64,000 nucleotides of DNA from positions 124,001-188,000 of the forward strand of contig NZ_FWFZ01000003.1 of NCBI RefSeq assembly GCF_900172355.1, written 5' to 3'. This DNA is from Roseisalinus antarcticus (GTDB lineage: Bacteria > Pseudomonadota > Alphaproteobacteria > Rhodobacterales > Rhodobacteraceae). Positions 43,412-51,484 of this stretch are shown here, one piece after another. Numbering within the stretch: position 1 is the first letter of the stretch; every line of letters starts with the position of its first letter. Position numbers and translations under genes: made by a program. The notes under the pieces are model-generated. The model was not told where the DNA came from and did no database searches. It saw nothing but the letters and a program-made list of their open reading frames with translations.

Positions 43412-44284
43412 ATGCGACTTTTGCCTGCCATGATCGCCTCTGCCCTGGCCGCACCTGCCCTGGCAGCCACCGAAGAGGATGTGACCTTCTTCTCCGCCGG
43501 GCAGGAGGTGGTCGGCACCCTGTCCCTGCCTGACGGCCCGCCCGCGCCGGTCGTTCTGCTGCTGCACGGCTTTACCGGGTCGCGGGACGAGCTGCTGATC
43601 CTGAGCGTCGACGAGGGCGTCTTCGTGCGCACCGCCCGGCTGCTGGCCGAAGCAGGCTATGCCAGCCTTCGAATCGACTTTCGCGGCTCGGGCGAGAGCC
43701 TGAAGGACCTCACCTTTGCCGACACCACCTTCGAGGGCCAGATCGCCGATGCGCTTGCCGCCTTCGACTACCTGACCGATCTCGACAGCGTTCAGGGCGA
43801 CGATATCTATCTGATTGGCTGGAGCCAGGGCGGCCTCGTGGCGACCGCCGCCGCCGGGCGCACCAGCCTGCCCGATGCGACGGCGCTCTGGGCGGCGGTG
43901 GCGGACCCCCAGATCACCTACGCCGGCATCCTCGGCGAGGAGCTGATGGAGGCCGGCTATGCCGCCGCCCCGGCAGATCCGGTGCCCACGACCCTGCCCT
44001 GGGGGCTCGATATCGAGTTGAAGGGGGCGTTCTTCGACCAGGTGGCGACTTTTGATCCGCTGGCCGAGATCGCCGCCTATTCGGGCCCGCTGTTCGTGGC
44101 GCAAGGCACGCTCGACACGACGGTCATGCCGGTCTCGGCAGAGATGCTGATCGAGGCCCACGAGGGGCCGGAAGAGCTCTGGACCGCGGAGATGGACCAT
44201 GTGTTCAACGCCTTCACCACGGCGGAGACGCTGGATGCGATGGCGGCGGCGACCGTTGACTTCTTCGCGCAGCATGATGACTAG
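43412..44284 (+). CDS. Secreted alpha/beta hydrolase
   Basis: A 290-residue esterase-like hydrolase with a signal peptide (RLLPAMIASALAAPALA, cleavage near 18), so it acts in the periplasm. The oxyanion-hole motif LLLHGFTGS is near residue 52, the nucleophile in GWSQGG near 150, the acid in QGTLDTTV near 235 and His in MDHVFNAF near 266. A DFRGSGES segment near 90 is typical of the S9-like hydrolases. The substrate is unknown. AAGGA lies upstream of the ATG. The 160 bp before it show no other gene. Confidence 0.87.
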   Translation: MRLLPAMIASALAAPALAATEEDVTFFSAGQEVVGTLSLPDGPPAPVVLLLHGFTGSRDELLILSVDEGVFVRTARLLAEAGYASLRIDFRGSGESLKDLTFADTTFEGQIADALAAFDYLTDLDSVQGDDIYLIGWSQGGLVATAAAGRTSLPDATALWAAVADPQITYAGILGEELMEAGYAAAPADPVPTTLPWGLDIELKGAFFDQVATFDPLAEIAAYSGPLFVAQGTLDTTVMPVSAEMLIEAHEGPEELWTAEMDHVFNAFTTAETLDAMAAATVDFFAQHDD

Positions 44285-44347
44285 GGCGGCACCCTGACGC
44301 GAACTGTCCGGGGTGCGGTCGTTGCGCCGCCTGGCCCCGGAGGCACA

Positions 44348-44833
44348 ATGTCCGACACACCCGGCACCCACCGCACCGAACACCGTCTGTTCGTGCTGAC
44401 CCTGCTGGCCAAGGGGATGCTGGGAGTGGTGCAGCTGATGACAGCCGCGGCCATCGCCCTGGGCGCGGCGAACCAGCTGCCGGCCATGGCCGACTGGCTG
44501 GTCAGCGCCGAACTGGCGGAGGATCCCGGCGATCTCTTCGCCTCGCGTATCATCGCGCTGGCCGGCAATGTCCCGAATGGCGATGTGACGTTCTACGGCG
44601 TCTACTTCGCGGCGCACGGGCTGCTGCACCTGGGTGTCGTGGTCGCCCTGCTCAGCGGGGCCATCTGGGCCTATCCGGCCGGCATCGCGGTTCTCGCGGG
44701 GTTCGTCATCTATCAGCTGGCGGACTGGCTGAACACCGGCGGGGTGATGCTGCCGATCCTCAGCGCGATCGATCTCGCGGTGATCTGGATGACCCTGATC
44801 GAATGGCGGAACCGGCGGCGGGGCCGGGCCTGA
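44348..44833 (+). CDS. DUF2127 membrane protein
   Basis: A 161-residue membrane protein with about four helices, matching DUF2127: the start HRLFVLTLLAKGMLGVVQL and the GVYFAAHGLLHLGVV motif in the middle. The histidines in AAHGLLHLG may lie in the membrane. The function of the family is unknown. It starts 63 bp after the hydrolase and is followed by a 17-bp tandem repeat and a hairpin. Confidence 0.82.
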   Translation: MSDTPGTHRTEHRLFVLTLLAKGMLGVVQLMTAAAIALGAANQLPAMADWLVSAELAEDPGDLFASRIIALAGNVPNGDVTFYGVYFAAHGLLHLGVVVALLSGAIWAYPAGIAVLAGFVIYQLADWLNTGGVMLPILSAIDLAVIWMTLIEWRNRRRGRA

Positions 44834-44845
44834 GCCCGCGCCGCT

Positions 44846-44879
44846 GGTCCTTGGAGGTGGAAGGTCCTTGGAGGTGGAA
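44846..44879. repeat. 17-bp perfect tandem duplication
   Basis: GGTCCTTGGAGGTGGAA occurs twice head to tail (44846-44862 and 44863-44879) in the gap between convergent genes. It looks like a recent slippage or duplication event and has no gene. Confidence 0.9.
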
Positions 44880-44906
44880 AGAGGCGCCCGTTCGGACGCC
44901 ACTTTC
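44877..44906. terminator. Hairpin between convergent DUF2127 and fasciclin genes
   Basis: Outer arms GAAAG (44877-44881) and CTTTC (44902-44906) and inner arms GGCG/CGCC pair around a CCCGTTCGGA core. The symmetry suits termination in both directions. Confidence 0.5.
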
Positions 44907-44921
44907 CTCGGTATGCGAGTT

Positions 44922-45485
44922 TCAGCCCGCCGCGCCGGCGGGCAGCAGCACCCGGTCGATGACGTGGACGACGCCGTTCGACTGGTCCACGTCGGCAATG
45001 GTCACGGTTGCAATCCGTCCATTCTCGTCGCGCAGCTTGATCTCGCCGCCGTCCATGTAGGCCTGCAGCGTGCAGCCGCCGACGGTCGGCACCGCGTGCA
45101 TGCCGCCGTCATCGGCGATCATTCCGGCGATGGCCGAGGAAAACGCCTCTGCCGCGACCACGTGGCAGGTCAGGACTTCGGTCAGAAAGCCCTTGTTGGC
45201 CGGGTCGAGCAGCGCGTTGATCGACGCGTCCGAGATCTGGCTGAAGGCCGTGTTGGTGGGGGCGAAGACGGTGAACGGCCCCTCGGAGGCCAGCGTGTCC
45301 ACGAGGCCCGCCGCCTGGACCGCGCTCACGAGCGTCGTCAGGGTCGGCGCGTTCGAGGCATTCTGGGCGATGGTCATGTCGGCCATCATCGGGGCGCCGC
45401 CCACGGTGGGGTTGGTTTGCGCGGTCGCCGCGGATGCGGTCAGGGCGCCGGCGGTCAGGGCTGCGAAAATCATGGGTTTCATCAT
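44922..45485 (-). CDS. Secreted fasciclin-domain protein
   Basis: A 187-residue exported protein with a signal peptide (MMKPMIFAALTAGALTASAATAQ) and one FAS1 domain from about residue 48. FAS1 motifs are clear: LVSAVQAAGLVDTLASEGPFTVFAPTNTAF as the first conserved block and NGVVHVIDRVLLPA as the second. Such proteins mediate adhesion at the surface and in biofilm matrices. A CTLQAYMDGG segment has a cysteine pairing with another near TCHVVAAE. Common in marine Rhodobacteraceae. Confidence 0.93.
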   Translation of the reverse strand: MMKPMIFAALTAGALTASAATAQTNPTVGGAPMMADMTIAQNASNAPTLTTLVSAVQAAGLVDTLASEGPFTVFAPTNTAFSQISDASINALLDPANKGFLTEVLTCHVVAAEAFSSAIAGMIADDGGMHAVPTVGGCTLQAYMDGGEIKLRDENGRIATVTIADVDQSNGVVHVIDRVLLPAGAAG

Positions 45486-45575
45486 ATGTCTCCTCTGGTT
45501 TCATCGTCACGGGCAGGCTGACCTGCCGCGCATGCCCGGAGTCACGAACCGCGCGGAACAGAAGTTTCAGGGGAG

Positions 45576-45597
45576 CAGAATATTCGCGAATATTCTG
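45576..45597 (-). terminator. Perfect 22-bp palindrome after the MttB-family gene
   Basis: The half-site CAGAATATTCG is followed directly by its exact reverse complement. It lies 65 bp after the methyltransferase stop, upstream of the fasciclin gene, and shares the core TATTCGCGAATA with the palindrome at 32018-32041. Confidence 0.6.
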
Positions 45598-45661
45598 GCG
45601 CCCGGTCGATCGGACTGTGCCCCGTCCGTGACGTCGCGCCGGGCCGAGACCGCCGGATCGG

Positions 45662-47239
45662 TCAGAAATCCGTCGGGGCGCCGCCCTCGCGTTTGCGCCG
45701 TTCGACGAAGCTTGCCAGCTCCTCCCGGATCGCCGGGTCCAGTGGCGGCGGCGCGTATTCCTCCAGCAGGCGCAGCACCAGCAGGTGCGCCCGTTCCGAG
45801 GTCCAGTGCCCGCCCGCGACCGCCCAGGCCTCGTGGTTGCGCCAGTCGCTGACGATCGGCTGATGGAAGGCGGTCTCGTACCGCGCTTGGGTATGCTCGA
45901 TCCCGAAGTAATGCCCCGAAGAGCCCACCTCGCGGATAGCCGAGAGGGCGATCTCGGCCTCCCCCGTGGCGACGACCTCAGGCTCCATGTAGCGCTGGAT
46001 CATGCCCAGCACTTCGCAATCCATCACGAATTTCTCCGGGCTGGCGATCAGCCCGCCCTCTAGCCAGCCGGCCGCGTGATAGACCATATGCGTGCCGGAC
46101 TGCACCGCGGCCCACAGCGAATTGCAGGTTTCCCACATCGCCTGGCCGTCGGGCACATTCGCCGTGCAGACGCCCGAGGAGCGCAGGGGCAGCCCGTAGA
46201 ACCGCGCCATCTGGCCGGTCATCTGCGTCGCGCGCATGTATTCCGGCGTCCCGAACGCAGGGGCGCCGGATTTCATGTCCACGTTGGAGGTGAAGGTGCC
46301 GATCACGCAGGGGCAGCCGGGCACCACGTATTGAAACAGGGCGATGGCCGACAGCGCCTCGGCGATGGAGAGGGTCACGGCCCCCGCCATGGTCACCGGC
46401 GCCATCGCCCCCGCCAGGGTGAAGGGCGTGACCATCGCCGCCTGCCCGCGCCGGATCAGCCGCAGGCAGCCGTCGATCATCGGCTGGTCATGTTTCAGCG
46501 GCGACGTCGAGTTGATGTTGGTGAACATCCGCGGCGTTTGCCTGAATGCCGCCTCGGACAGGCCGCCGGCGATCCGCACCATCTCGGCCACGTCCTCCAC
46601 CCGTTCGGCCCCCAGCGCATAGGCATGGACCACCTTGTCGGTCAGCGTCAGCATGTCGAACAGGACATCCAGATGCCGCACCGAGGGATGAATATCCACC
46701 GGCTCGACCGGATAGCCGCCGATGAAATGGATACAGTTGAACATCTGCGACAGCTTGAGCAGCCTGGCGCAGCGCTCGCGCGTGCCGGGCACCTTTCCGC
46801 CGGTGGTCATGTCCCAGTAATTGGGCGGTGAGCTCACGTTGCCGAACAACAGGGTCCTGCCGCCCACCTCGATCCGGCGCGCCGGATTACGCGGGGTGAT
46901 GGTGAAGCTTTGCGGCGCCTGCGCCACCATCTCTGTCACCCAGTCGCGGCCCATCCGCACGTTGGTGCCGTCTACGTGGCAGCCCGCCTGGCGAAAGAGC
47001 GCCAGCGCCTCGTCGTTGAGGAACTCGACGCCCACCTCCTCGAGCACCTGCATCGCGCCTGCGTGGATCGCCTCGATCCCGGCCTCGTCCAGCGGTGCGG
47101 TCGGCGCGTCGCGATTCTCGATCATGCGCCAGTCGGGTTGCTGGAAACTGCCGCCGCCGCGGCGCCGCGCGTTGCCCGCCCGACCGCCCGTGCGCCGGCG
47201 ACCGCCGGTCCCGGGATCGGATGTGGACGCGTTGTCCAT
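45662..47239 (-). CDS. MttB-family (COG5598) methyltransferase, non-pyrrolysine type
   Basis: A 525-residue TIM-barrel protein of the trimethylamine methyltransferase superfamily. Matching features are the GNVSSPPNYWDMTTGGK loop, SPLKHDQPMIDGCLRLIRRG in the middle and GGHWTSERAHLLVLRLLEEY at the end. The gene is read through without an amber codon, so it lacks pyrrolysine and belongs with MtgB-like enzymes that demethylate quaternary amines such as glycine betaine, proline betaine or carnitine. No corrinoid protein gene is nearby. The first 45 residues are basic and disordered. The ATG at 47239 follows AAGGAG; the open frame to 47335 is not used. A link to the sarcosine oxidase operon is plausible but unproven. 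Confidence 0.87.
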   Translation of the reverse strand: MDNASTSDPGTGGRRRTGGRAGNARRRGGGSFQQPDWRMIENRDAPTAPLDEAGIEAIHAGAMQVLEEVGVEFLNDEALALFRQAGCHVDGTNVRMGRDWVTEMVAQAPQSFTITPRNPARRIEVGGRTLLFGNVSSPPNYWDMTTGGKVPGTRERCARLLKLSQMFNCIHFIGGYPVEPVDIHPSVRHLDVLFDMLTLTDKVVHAYALGAERVEDVAEMVRIAGGLSEAAFRQTPRMFTNINSTSPLKHDQPMIDGCLRLIRRGQAAMVTPFTLAGAMAPVTMAGAVTLSIAEALSAIALFQYVVPGCPCVIGTFTSNVDMKSGAPAFGTPEYMRATQMTGQMARFYGLPLRSSGVCTANVPDGQAMWETCNSLWAAVQSGTHMVYHAAGWLEGGLIASPEKFVMDCEVLGMIQRYMEPEVVATGEAEIALSAIREVGSSGHYFGIEHTQARYETAFHQPIVSDWRNHEAWAVAGGHWTSERAHLLVLRLLEEYAPPPLDPAIREELASFVERRKREGGAPTDF

Positions 47240-47352
47240 AGTGGCTCCTTGACTGGTGCCCAACATGGCCACCTGCCGGGCGCCCGTCACGGCAAAAAGC
47301 GACGCCGCCTGTCGCGGACGGGTCTTTCGCGGCACGGCGGCCGCGCGGTGCC

Positions 47353-48105
47353 TCAGGGCTGTGCGTCCAGCCAGGCCGGCAGACCCGCGATCGAAGGCAG
47401 CACCACGTCCGCGAGCGGCGCCAGGTCCGCCCGCGTCGCGAGCCCCGTGAGAACGCCGACGCAGACCATCCCCGCCGCCCGCCCGGCCAGGAGGTCATGC
47501 GCACTGTCCCCAACCATGACGACGGCACCTGGCGCGAGGCCCACCGCCTGGCAGAAGGCGACAAGCTGCCCCGGGCCCGGCTTGTGGCCAAAGCCGGAAT
47601 CGGCCCCGGCGATGAAGCGGAACCGCGCTTCGATTCCCGAAGTGGCGAGATGGGCGCGGGCCGGCGCCTCGGCATCGTTCGTGGCCACGCCAAGCGCGAG
47701 CCCCCGCGCCGCGAGCCCGTCGAGGAAGGGGCCGAGATCCACCGCCTCGACCTGCGGCGCGGTGGCCGCGCGGGCATTCATGCGTGCGACCAGCGCGGAT
47801 TTCGGCTGTGGCGGCAGAAGCGGCAGGATCACCTCCGCGACCTCGTCGGCGGTGTGGGCAACCACGATGCTGTCGCGCCGAAATCGCCGCGCCCCGGTGT
47901 CGTAGCCCAGCATCTCGGCCAGCGCCGCGACCGTGTCCGGGTCGCCGCCCGCCTCTTCGGTCAACAGGCCCATGGTCCAGCTGCCCCAGGTTGCGTTGAA
48001 ATCGTAGAGCGTTCCGTCCTTGTCGAACACCACGCCGGCCAGTGTCACGGGCCCGCCGGGGCCGTCGTTCGGACGGGGCGCACGCCCCTCAGGTCCAGTG
48101 GACAT
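47353..48105 (-). CDS. HAD-superfamily phosphatase (phosphoglycolate phosphatase-like)
   Basis: A 250-residue HAD hydrolase. The nucleophile motif is FDKDGTL near residue 28, motif II is VATNDAEA near 142, and GHKPGPG near 174 with MVGDSAHDLLAGRAAGM near 200 complete the active site. The cap is helical. It resembles phosphoglycolate phosphatase (Gph). The ATG at 48105 overlaps the end of the DUF3572 gene by 17 bases; a GTG at 48048 would shorten it by 19 residues and is the weaker choice. Confidence 0.88.
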   Translation of the reverse strand: MSTGPEGRAPRPNDGPGGPVTLAGVVFDKDGTLYDFNATWGSWTMGLLTEEAGGDPDTVAALAEMLGYDTGARRFRRDSIVVAHTADEVAEVILPLLPPQPKSALVARMNARAATAPQVEAVDLGPFLDGLAARGLALGVATNDAEAPARAHLATSGIEARFRFIAGADSGFGHKPGPGQLVAFCQAVGLAPGAVVMVGDSAHDLLAGRAAGMVCVGVLTGLATRADLAPLADVVLPSIAGLPAWLDAQP

Positions 48106-48367
48106 GTTCGGCCCCCGGCAGAGCGTAGTGCGCCTGAAGCGGCGCCTCGTAGGGCAGGTCGGACGCGTCGCAGAACCCCATCACCCAAGCGTCGTCCATG
48201 GTCAGGAATTCCAGGACCGAGGCGAGGAAGGCAGGGTCCGACGCGCGGGCCCGCAGATCCTCGGCCGCGGCGCCGGTGGAGCCCAGGAAGACCGGCGACA
48301 ATTCCTCGTTGGAGACAAGCCAGCCCAGCGCGAGCAAGGCGATGGTTTCGGCGCGTTCCGGCGACAT
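48089..48367 (-). CDS. DUF3572 family protein
   Basis: A 92-residue helical protein of DUF3572, an alphaproteobacteria-specific family of unknown role. It begins ERAETIALLALGWLVSNEELSPVFLGSTG, which is the family's signature, and ends PLQAHYALPG. It is divergent from pleD with 90 bp between them; this pairing is seen in many alphaproteobacteria. It overlaps the HAD gene. Confidence 0.92.
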   Translation of the reverse strand: MSPERAETIALLALGWLVSNEELSPVFLGSTGAAAEDLRARASDPAFLASVLEFLTMDDAWVMGFCDASDLPYEAPLQAHYALPGAEHVHWT

Positions 48368-48457
48368 TTACAATCCTTATGACTACGACAACCTTTTTTT
48401 AACCATTCATTCGCAAATTGACAGCAGGGACGGATCAGACCACGGAAGGACTGATGA

Positions 48458-49849
48458 ATGTCGGCGAGCATCCTCGTTGTAGATGAAACGGTCACCAATC
48501 GGATCGTGCTCAAGGTCAAGCTGCTCGCGGCGCGATATGAAGTCTGCGTGGCAAGCTCGCTGAGCGAAGCGCGACGCAGTGTGGACGATGTGGCCCCCGA
48601 TCTCGTTCTCGTCGATGCCGGCCAGGACGCGACCAATGCGCTGGCATTCTTCCAGGACATGCGCAACCAACAGCGGACACGGCACGTGCCGATCATCGCC
48701 ATCGGCGGCTTTTGCGGCCCGGACGCGCGGCTGGCGGCCCTTGCCGCCGGGGCCAACGACGTGCTCAGCAAGCCGGTCCACGAGGTCATGCTGCTGGCCC
48801 GCATCCGGTCGCTTCTGCGGGCGCGCGATGCCGAGTCGGAGATCGCGCTGAGGGATGACACCAGCCGGGCGCTGGGTTTTGCCGAGCAGCCGGAGACATT
48901 CCAGGGGCCGAGCCGCACCGCCCTGATCGTGCCCGACAGCCCCGCGGGCATGTTGCGGGCCCGAGGCATCGTCGCGGCGATGCCGGGCGGGGCGCGGGTC
49001 TGTTCGCTTGGCGACGCACTGGGGCCGGGAAATGGCACGCGCGACATCGACCTGTTCGTGATCGACGCGACCTGCATGGATCAGGAGGCCTTCGCGGCCG
49101 AGATCTATCGGCTCGTGCCGGAGTTGCGGTCGCGTTCGGAATCGCGCCACGCGGCGGTGATCGTGATCCTGCCCAAGGGGACAGAGGGGATGGCGGGCAT
49201 GGTGCTCGACCTCGGGGCGAACGATCTCGTCGGCTATGATGTGTCCATGCAGGAGCTGGTCTACCGGGCCAAGGGGCTGCTGCGCCGCAAACGCCACCAG
49301 GACCGCCAGCGCGCAACGTTGCGCAACGGGATCAAGGCGGCGATCACCGATCCGCTGACCGGGCTGCACAACCGGCGCTATGCCGAACCGCATCTGGAAC
49401 GCTTGGCCGAGGCCGGGCGCCGTACCGGGCGCCCGTTCGCGGTCATGGTGCTGGATATCGACCATTTCAAATCGATCAACGATCGCTGGGGCCATGCCGC
49501 CGGCGATTGCGTACTGCGCGAAGTGGCCCAGCGGTTGCAGGCCAATGTCCGCGTGGTCGACCTGCTGGCCCGGATCGGTGGCGAAGAGTTCCTGCTGGCG
49601 ATGCCGGACACCACACCGCGGCTGGCGCAGATGGCGGCGGAGCGGCTGTGCAACCTGATCGAGGAAGAGCCGTTTTCCCTGCCCGGCAGTCGGACCCCGC
49701 TGTCGGTGACCCTGTCGATCGGCGTTGCCCTCGCCGGCAAGGTCGGCTCGACGGTGGAGGATCTCCAGGGCCTGTTCGGCCGGGCCGACGCGGCGCTTTA
49801 CGCGGCCAAGACGGCGGGCCGCAACACCGTCAGCCTCTCGGCCGCGTGA
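48458..49849 (+). CDS. pleD: PleD-type diguanylate cyclase response regulator
   Basis: A 463-residue cyclase that makes c-di-GMP from GTP. The first receiver domain has Asp9, the phospho-acceptor Asp53 and Lys in LSKPV near 104. The second receiver-like domain (about 150-265) lacks a complete acceptor set. The GGDEF domain carries GGEEF at 374-378, with the I-site RVVD at 365-368, exactly five residues upstream, so product inhibition is intact. In Caulobacter PleD controls the swarmer-to-stalked transition. It has its own promoter region in the gap with DUF3572. Codon use is like the neighbours. Confidence 0.93.
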   Translation: MSASILVVDETVTNRIVLKVKLLAARYEVCVASSLSEARRSVDDVAPDLVLVDAGQDATNALAFFQDMRNQQRTRHVPIIAIGGFCGPDARLAALAAGANDVLSKPVHEVMLLARIRSLLRARDAESEIALRDDTSRALGFAEQPETFQGPSRTALIVPDSPAGMLRARGIVAAMPGGARVCSLGDALGPGNGTRDIDLFVIDATCMDQEAFAAEIYRLVPELRSRSESRHAAVIVILPKGTEGMAGMVLDLGANDLVGYDVSMQELVYRAKGLLRRKRHQDRQRATLRNGIKAAITDPLTGLHNRRYAEPHLERLAEAGRRTGRPFAVMVLDIDHFKSINDRWGHAAGDCVLREVAQRLQANVRVVDLLARIGGEEFLLAMPDTTPRLAQMAAERLCNLIEEEPFSLPGSRTPLSVTLSIGVALAGKVGSTVEDLQGLFGRADAALYAAKTAGRNTVSLSAA

Positions 49850-49973
49850 CCCGCCCGCAGGCTCGCGGCCCTAGTTTTGCGGAGCGCCTGCGGCGCACAG
49901 GTTTCGCCCGGCGCCCGCCACAGGGCGGGAGCCGGGCCGCCGCGTCTGGCCGGCCGGGCTCTGCCGTGCAGGT

Positions 49974-50459
49974 CTAGTCCCGTCTGGGGGGCGGGGCGGG
50001 GTCCCCATGGCCCCGTATCGCTTCGTTTTCAAGCCGGTCCGCCAGGGCGCGGCGCGCTTCGGGCGTCATTTCGGCGATCTGCGCGACCAGTGCCTCGTGG
50101 CCGATGGCGAGCGCCGCAATGCCTCGGCTGCGTTGCGCCTCGAACACGGCGGAGAGTTGATCCGGATCAAACGGGTCCGCCGTGAGCACCGCGACGATCT
50201 GTTCCAGCTGGGCACGCCGGGCCTGGCGGCCTTCTCCGCGAAAACCCTCCCGTTCCCGCACGGACCGGGACAGCGTCCGCCTGGTTTCGTCATCCAGCGC
50301 GCGCCCGATCGGGCCGAAGCTGAAATCGACCCTGGGCGGCGGCGCGAGGCCACGGCCGCTTAACGCCGATCCGACCAGGGTGCCCACGACCAGAAGGTTG
50401 AGCGCCAGCGAGACCAGAAGGACGATGCGCAGGATGCGGGAGGGGGGGCGCTGGGTCAT
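49974..50459 (-). CDS. Periplasmic heavy-metal sensor-like protein (CpxP/Spy-type)
   Basis: A 161-residue protein with one N-terminal helix (ILRIVLLVSLALNLLVVGTLVG), left uncleaved, and a helical periplasmic part. RRAQLEQIVAVLTADPFDPDQLSAVFEAQR is the hallmark of the periplasmic heavy-metal sensor (CnrR/CpxP/Spy-related) group. It ends with a proline- and arginine-rich tail. It is the third gene after an ECF sigma factor and its partner, with three bases between. It probably modulates the system by sensing metal or misfolding outside. Metal ligands are not obvious, as the protein lacks cysteine and has few histidines. Confidence 0.82.
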   Translation of the reverse strand: MTQRPPSRILRIVLLVSLALNLLVVGTLVGSALSGRGLAPPPRVDFSFGPIGRALDDETRRTLSRSVREREGFRGEGRQARRAQLEQIVAVLTADPFDPDQLSAVFEAQRSRGIAALAIGHEALVAQIAEMTPEARRALADRLENEAIRGHGDPAPPPRRD

Positions 50460-50462
50460 CCT

Positions 50463-50825
50463 CTATCCATCCACGCCGAGCAGGTCGTCGTCGGGCACGA
50501 GCGCGACCGTGATGGTCTCGCCCAGAACGCCCGCGGCAAGGTCCGTCAGCCCGGCCGGCGGCGCGACCCCGATCCACAGGCCCGCAACGGTCGCCGCGGC
50601 GAGGCCGCCGGCGCCGGCCCAGCCGCCCAGCAGCGCCCAGATCGTGCTCGCGATCCCGGTCCGGCCAGCCGCGGAAGGGTCCCCGGCGACACCCGCGCGG
50701 CGGGGCAGTTCGGCCGCGGCATCCGCCATGATCCGCGCCATCAGCGCATCGGACGGCGTCTGGTTCTCGCGCCGTGCCTCGGCGAAAACCGAGCCCAGCA
50801 TGTCATCCTCGGCAGGATCAGTCAT
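50463..50825 (-). CDS. Membrane protein, candidate anti-sigma factor
   Basis: A 120-residue protein with one helix near residues 75-95 (GGWAGAGGLAAATVAGLWIGV). The cytoplasmic N-terminal part holds DDMLGSVFAEARRENQTPSDALMARIMADAA, and the short periplasmic end is acidic. It starts at ATG 50825, overlapping the sigma factor stop by eight bases, so it is co-translated with it in about equal amounts, as anti-sigma factors are. There is no zinc motif. I infer the anti-sigma role from place and plan alone. Confidence 0.7.
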   Translation of the reverse strand: MTDPAEDDMLGSVFAEARRENQTPSDALMARIMADAAAELPRRAGVAGDPSAAGRTGIASTIWALLGGWAGAGGLAAATVAGLWIGVAPPAGLTDLAAGVLGETITVALVPDDDLLGVDG

Positions 50826-51411
50826 CGGTGAACCCCAATTCATCCTTGCGCCCGGCAAGCAGCGCCGCCAGAGCCCGTTTCCCGCGGGCGGTCAGACTTT
50901 CGACCGCCTCGACGCCAATGTCCATCACGGCCGCGATCTCGGGATTTCCCAGACCCTCGATATGCCGCAACGCGACCGCCTGGGCCTGGCGCGCGGGCAG
51001 TTGCGCGAGGGCGTCGGACAAGGCCCGCATCCGCGCGGAATGCTGCATCGCCGACGCGGCGGAGGGGCGGCCGTCCTCGGGCTCGGCGACCTCGTCCAGA
51101 GCGACGCCCCGGCGCCGGATCCGCAGCCGGTCGGTGCAGAGGTTGGCGACGACGCGGTAGAGCCAGGTCGAGAGCTTCGCCTCTCCGGGGCGCCAGTCCG
51201 GCGCCTGCTTCCAGAGCCGCAGCATGGCCTCCTGCACGACATCCTCGGCCTCGGCCGTATCGGCCAGCATCCGGCGCGCCTGGGACAGCGCCCGCGGTGC
51301 GTGGCGGGCCGTCAGGCGGCGCGCGGCGGACAGATCTCCCGCCGCGTAGGCCGCCAGGAGCGACTCGTCCAGGGACATGTCGTCCCCGGCCTGGATCGGA
51401 CCGTCCATCAT
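50818..51411 (-). CDS. ECF-type RNA polymerase sigma factor
   Basis: A 197-residue extracytoplasmic-function sigma factor. Region 2 spans about residues 30-95 (AEDVVQEAMLRLWKQA, then STWLYRVVANLCTDRLR) and region 4 spans about 125-185 (LPARQAQAVALRHIEGLGNPEIAAVM). No long anti-sigma-like extension. Two ATGs stand side by side at 51411; MSLD at 51378 is another option. It leads a three-gene unit with a small membrane protein and a metal-sensor-like protein, an arrangement used for metal or oxidative stress. A large hairpin lies just upstream and separates it from the EF-hand gene. Confidence 0.92.
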   Translation of the reverse strand: MMDGPIQAGDDMSLDESLLAAYAAGDLSAARRLTARHAPRALSQARRMLADTAEAEDVVQEAMLRLWKQAPDWRPGEAKLSTWLYRVVANLCTDRLRIRRRGVALDEVAEPEDGRPSAASAMQHSARMRALSDALAQLPARQAQAVALRHIEGLGNPEIAAVMDIGVEAVESLTARGKRALAALLAGRKDELGFTDD

Positions 51412-51450
51412 CCCTCAGGCACATATCCGCAACGTCAACCTGCGTCCATT

Positions 51451-51477
51451 GCGGTGCGCGGACCGGCCGCGCACCGC
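51451..51477 (-). terminator. 11-bp stem hairpin after the EF-hand gene
   Basis: Arms GCGGTGCGCGG (51451-51461) and CCGCGCACCGC (51467-51477) pair fully with a five-base loop, seven bases after the EF-hand stop on the minus strand. Confidence 0.65.
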
Positions 51478-51484
51478 GCATCCC

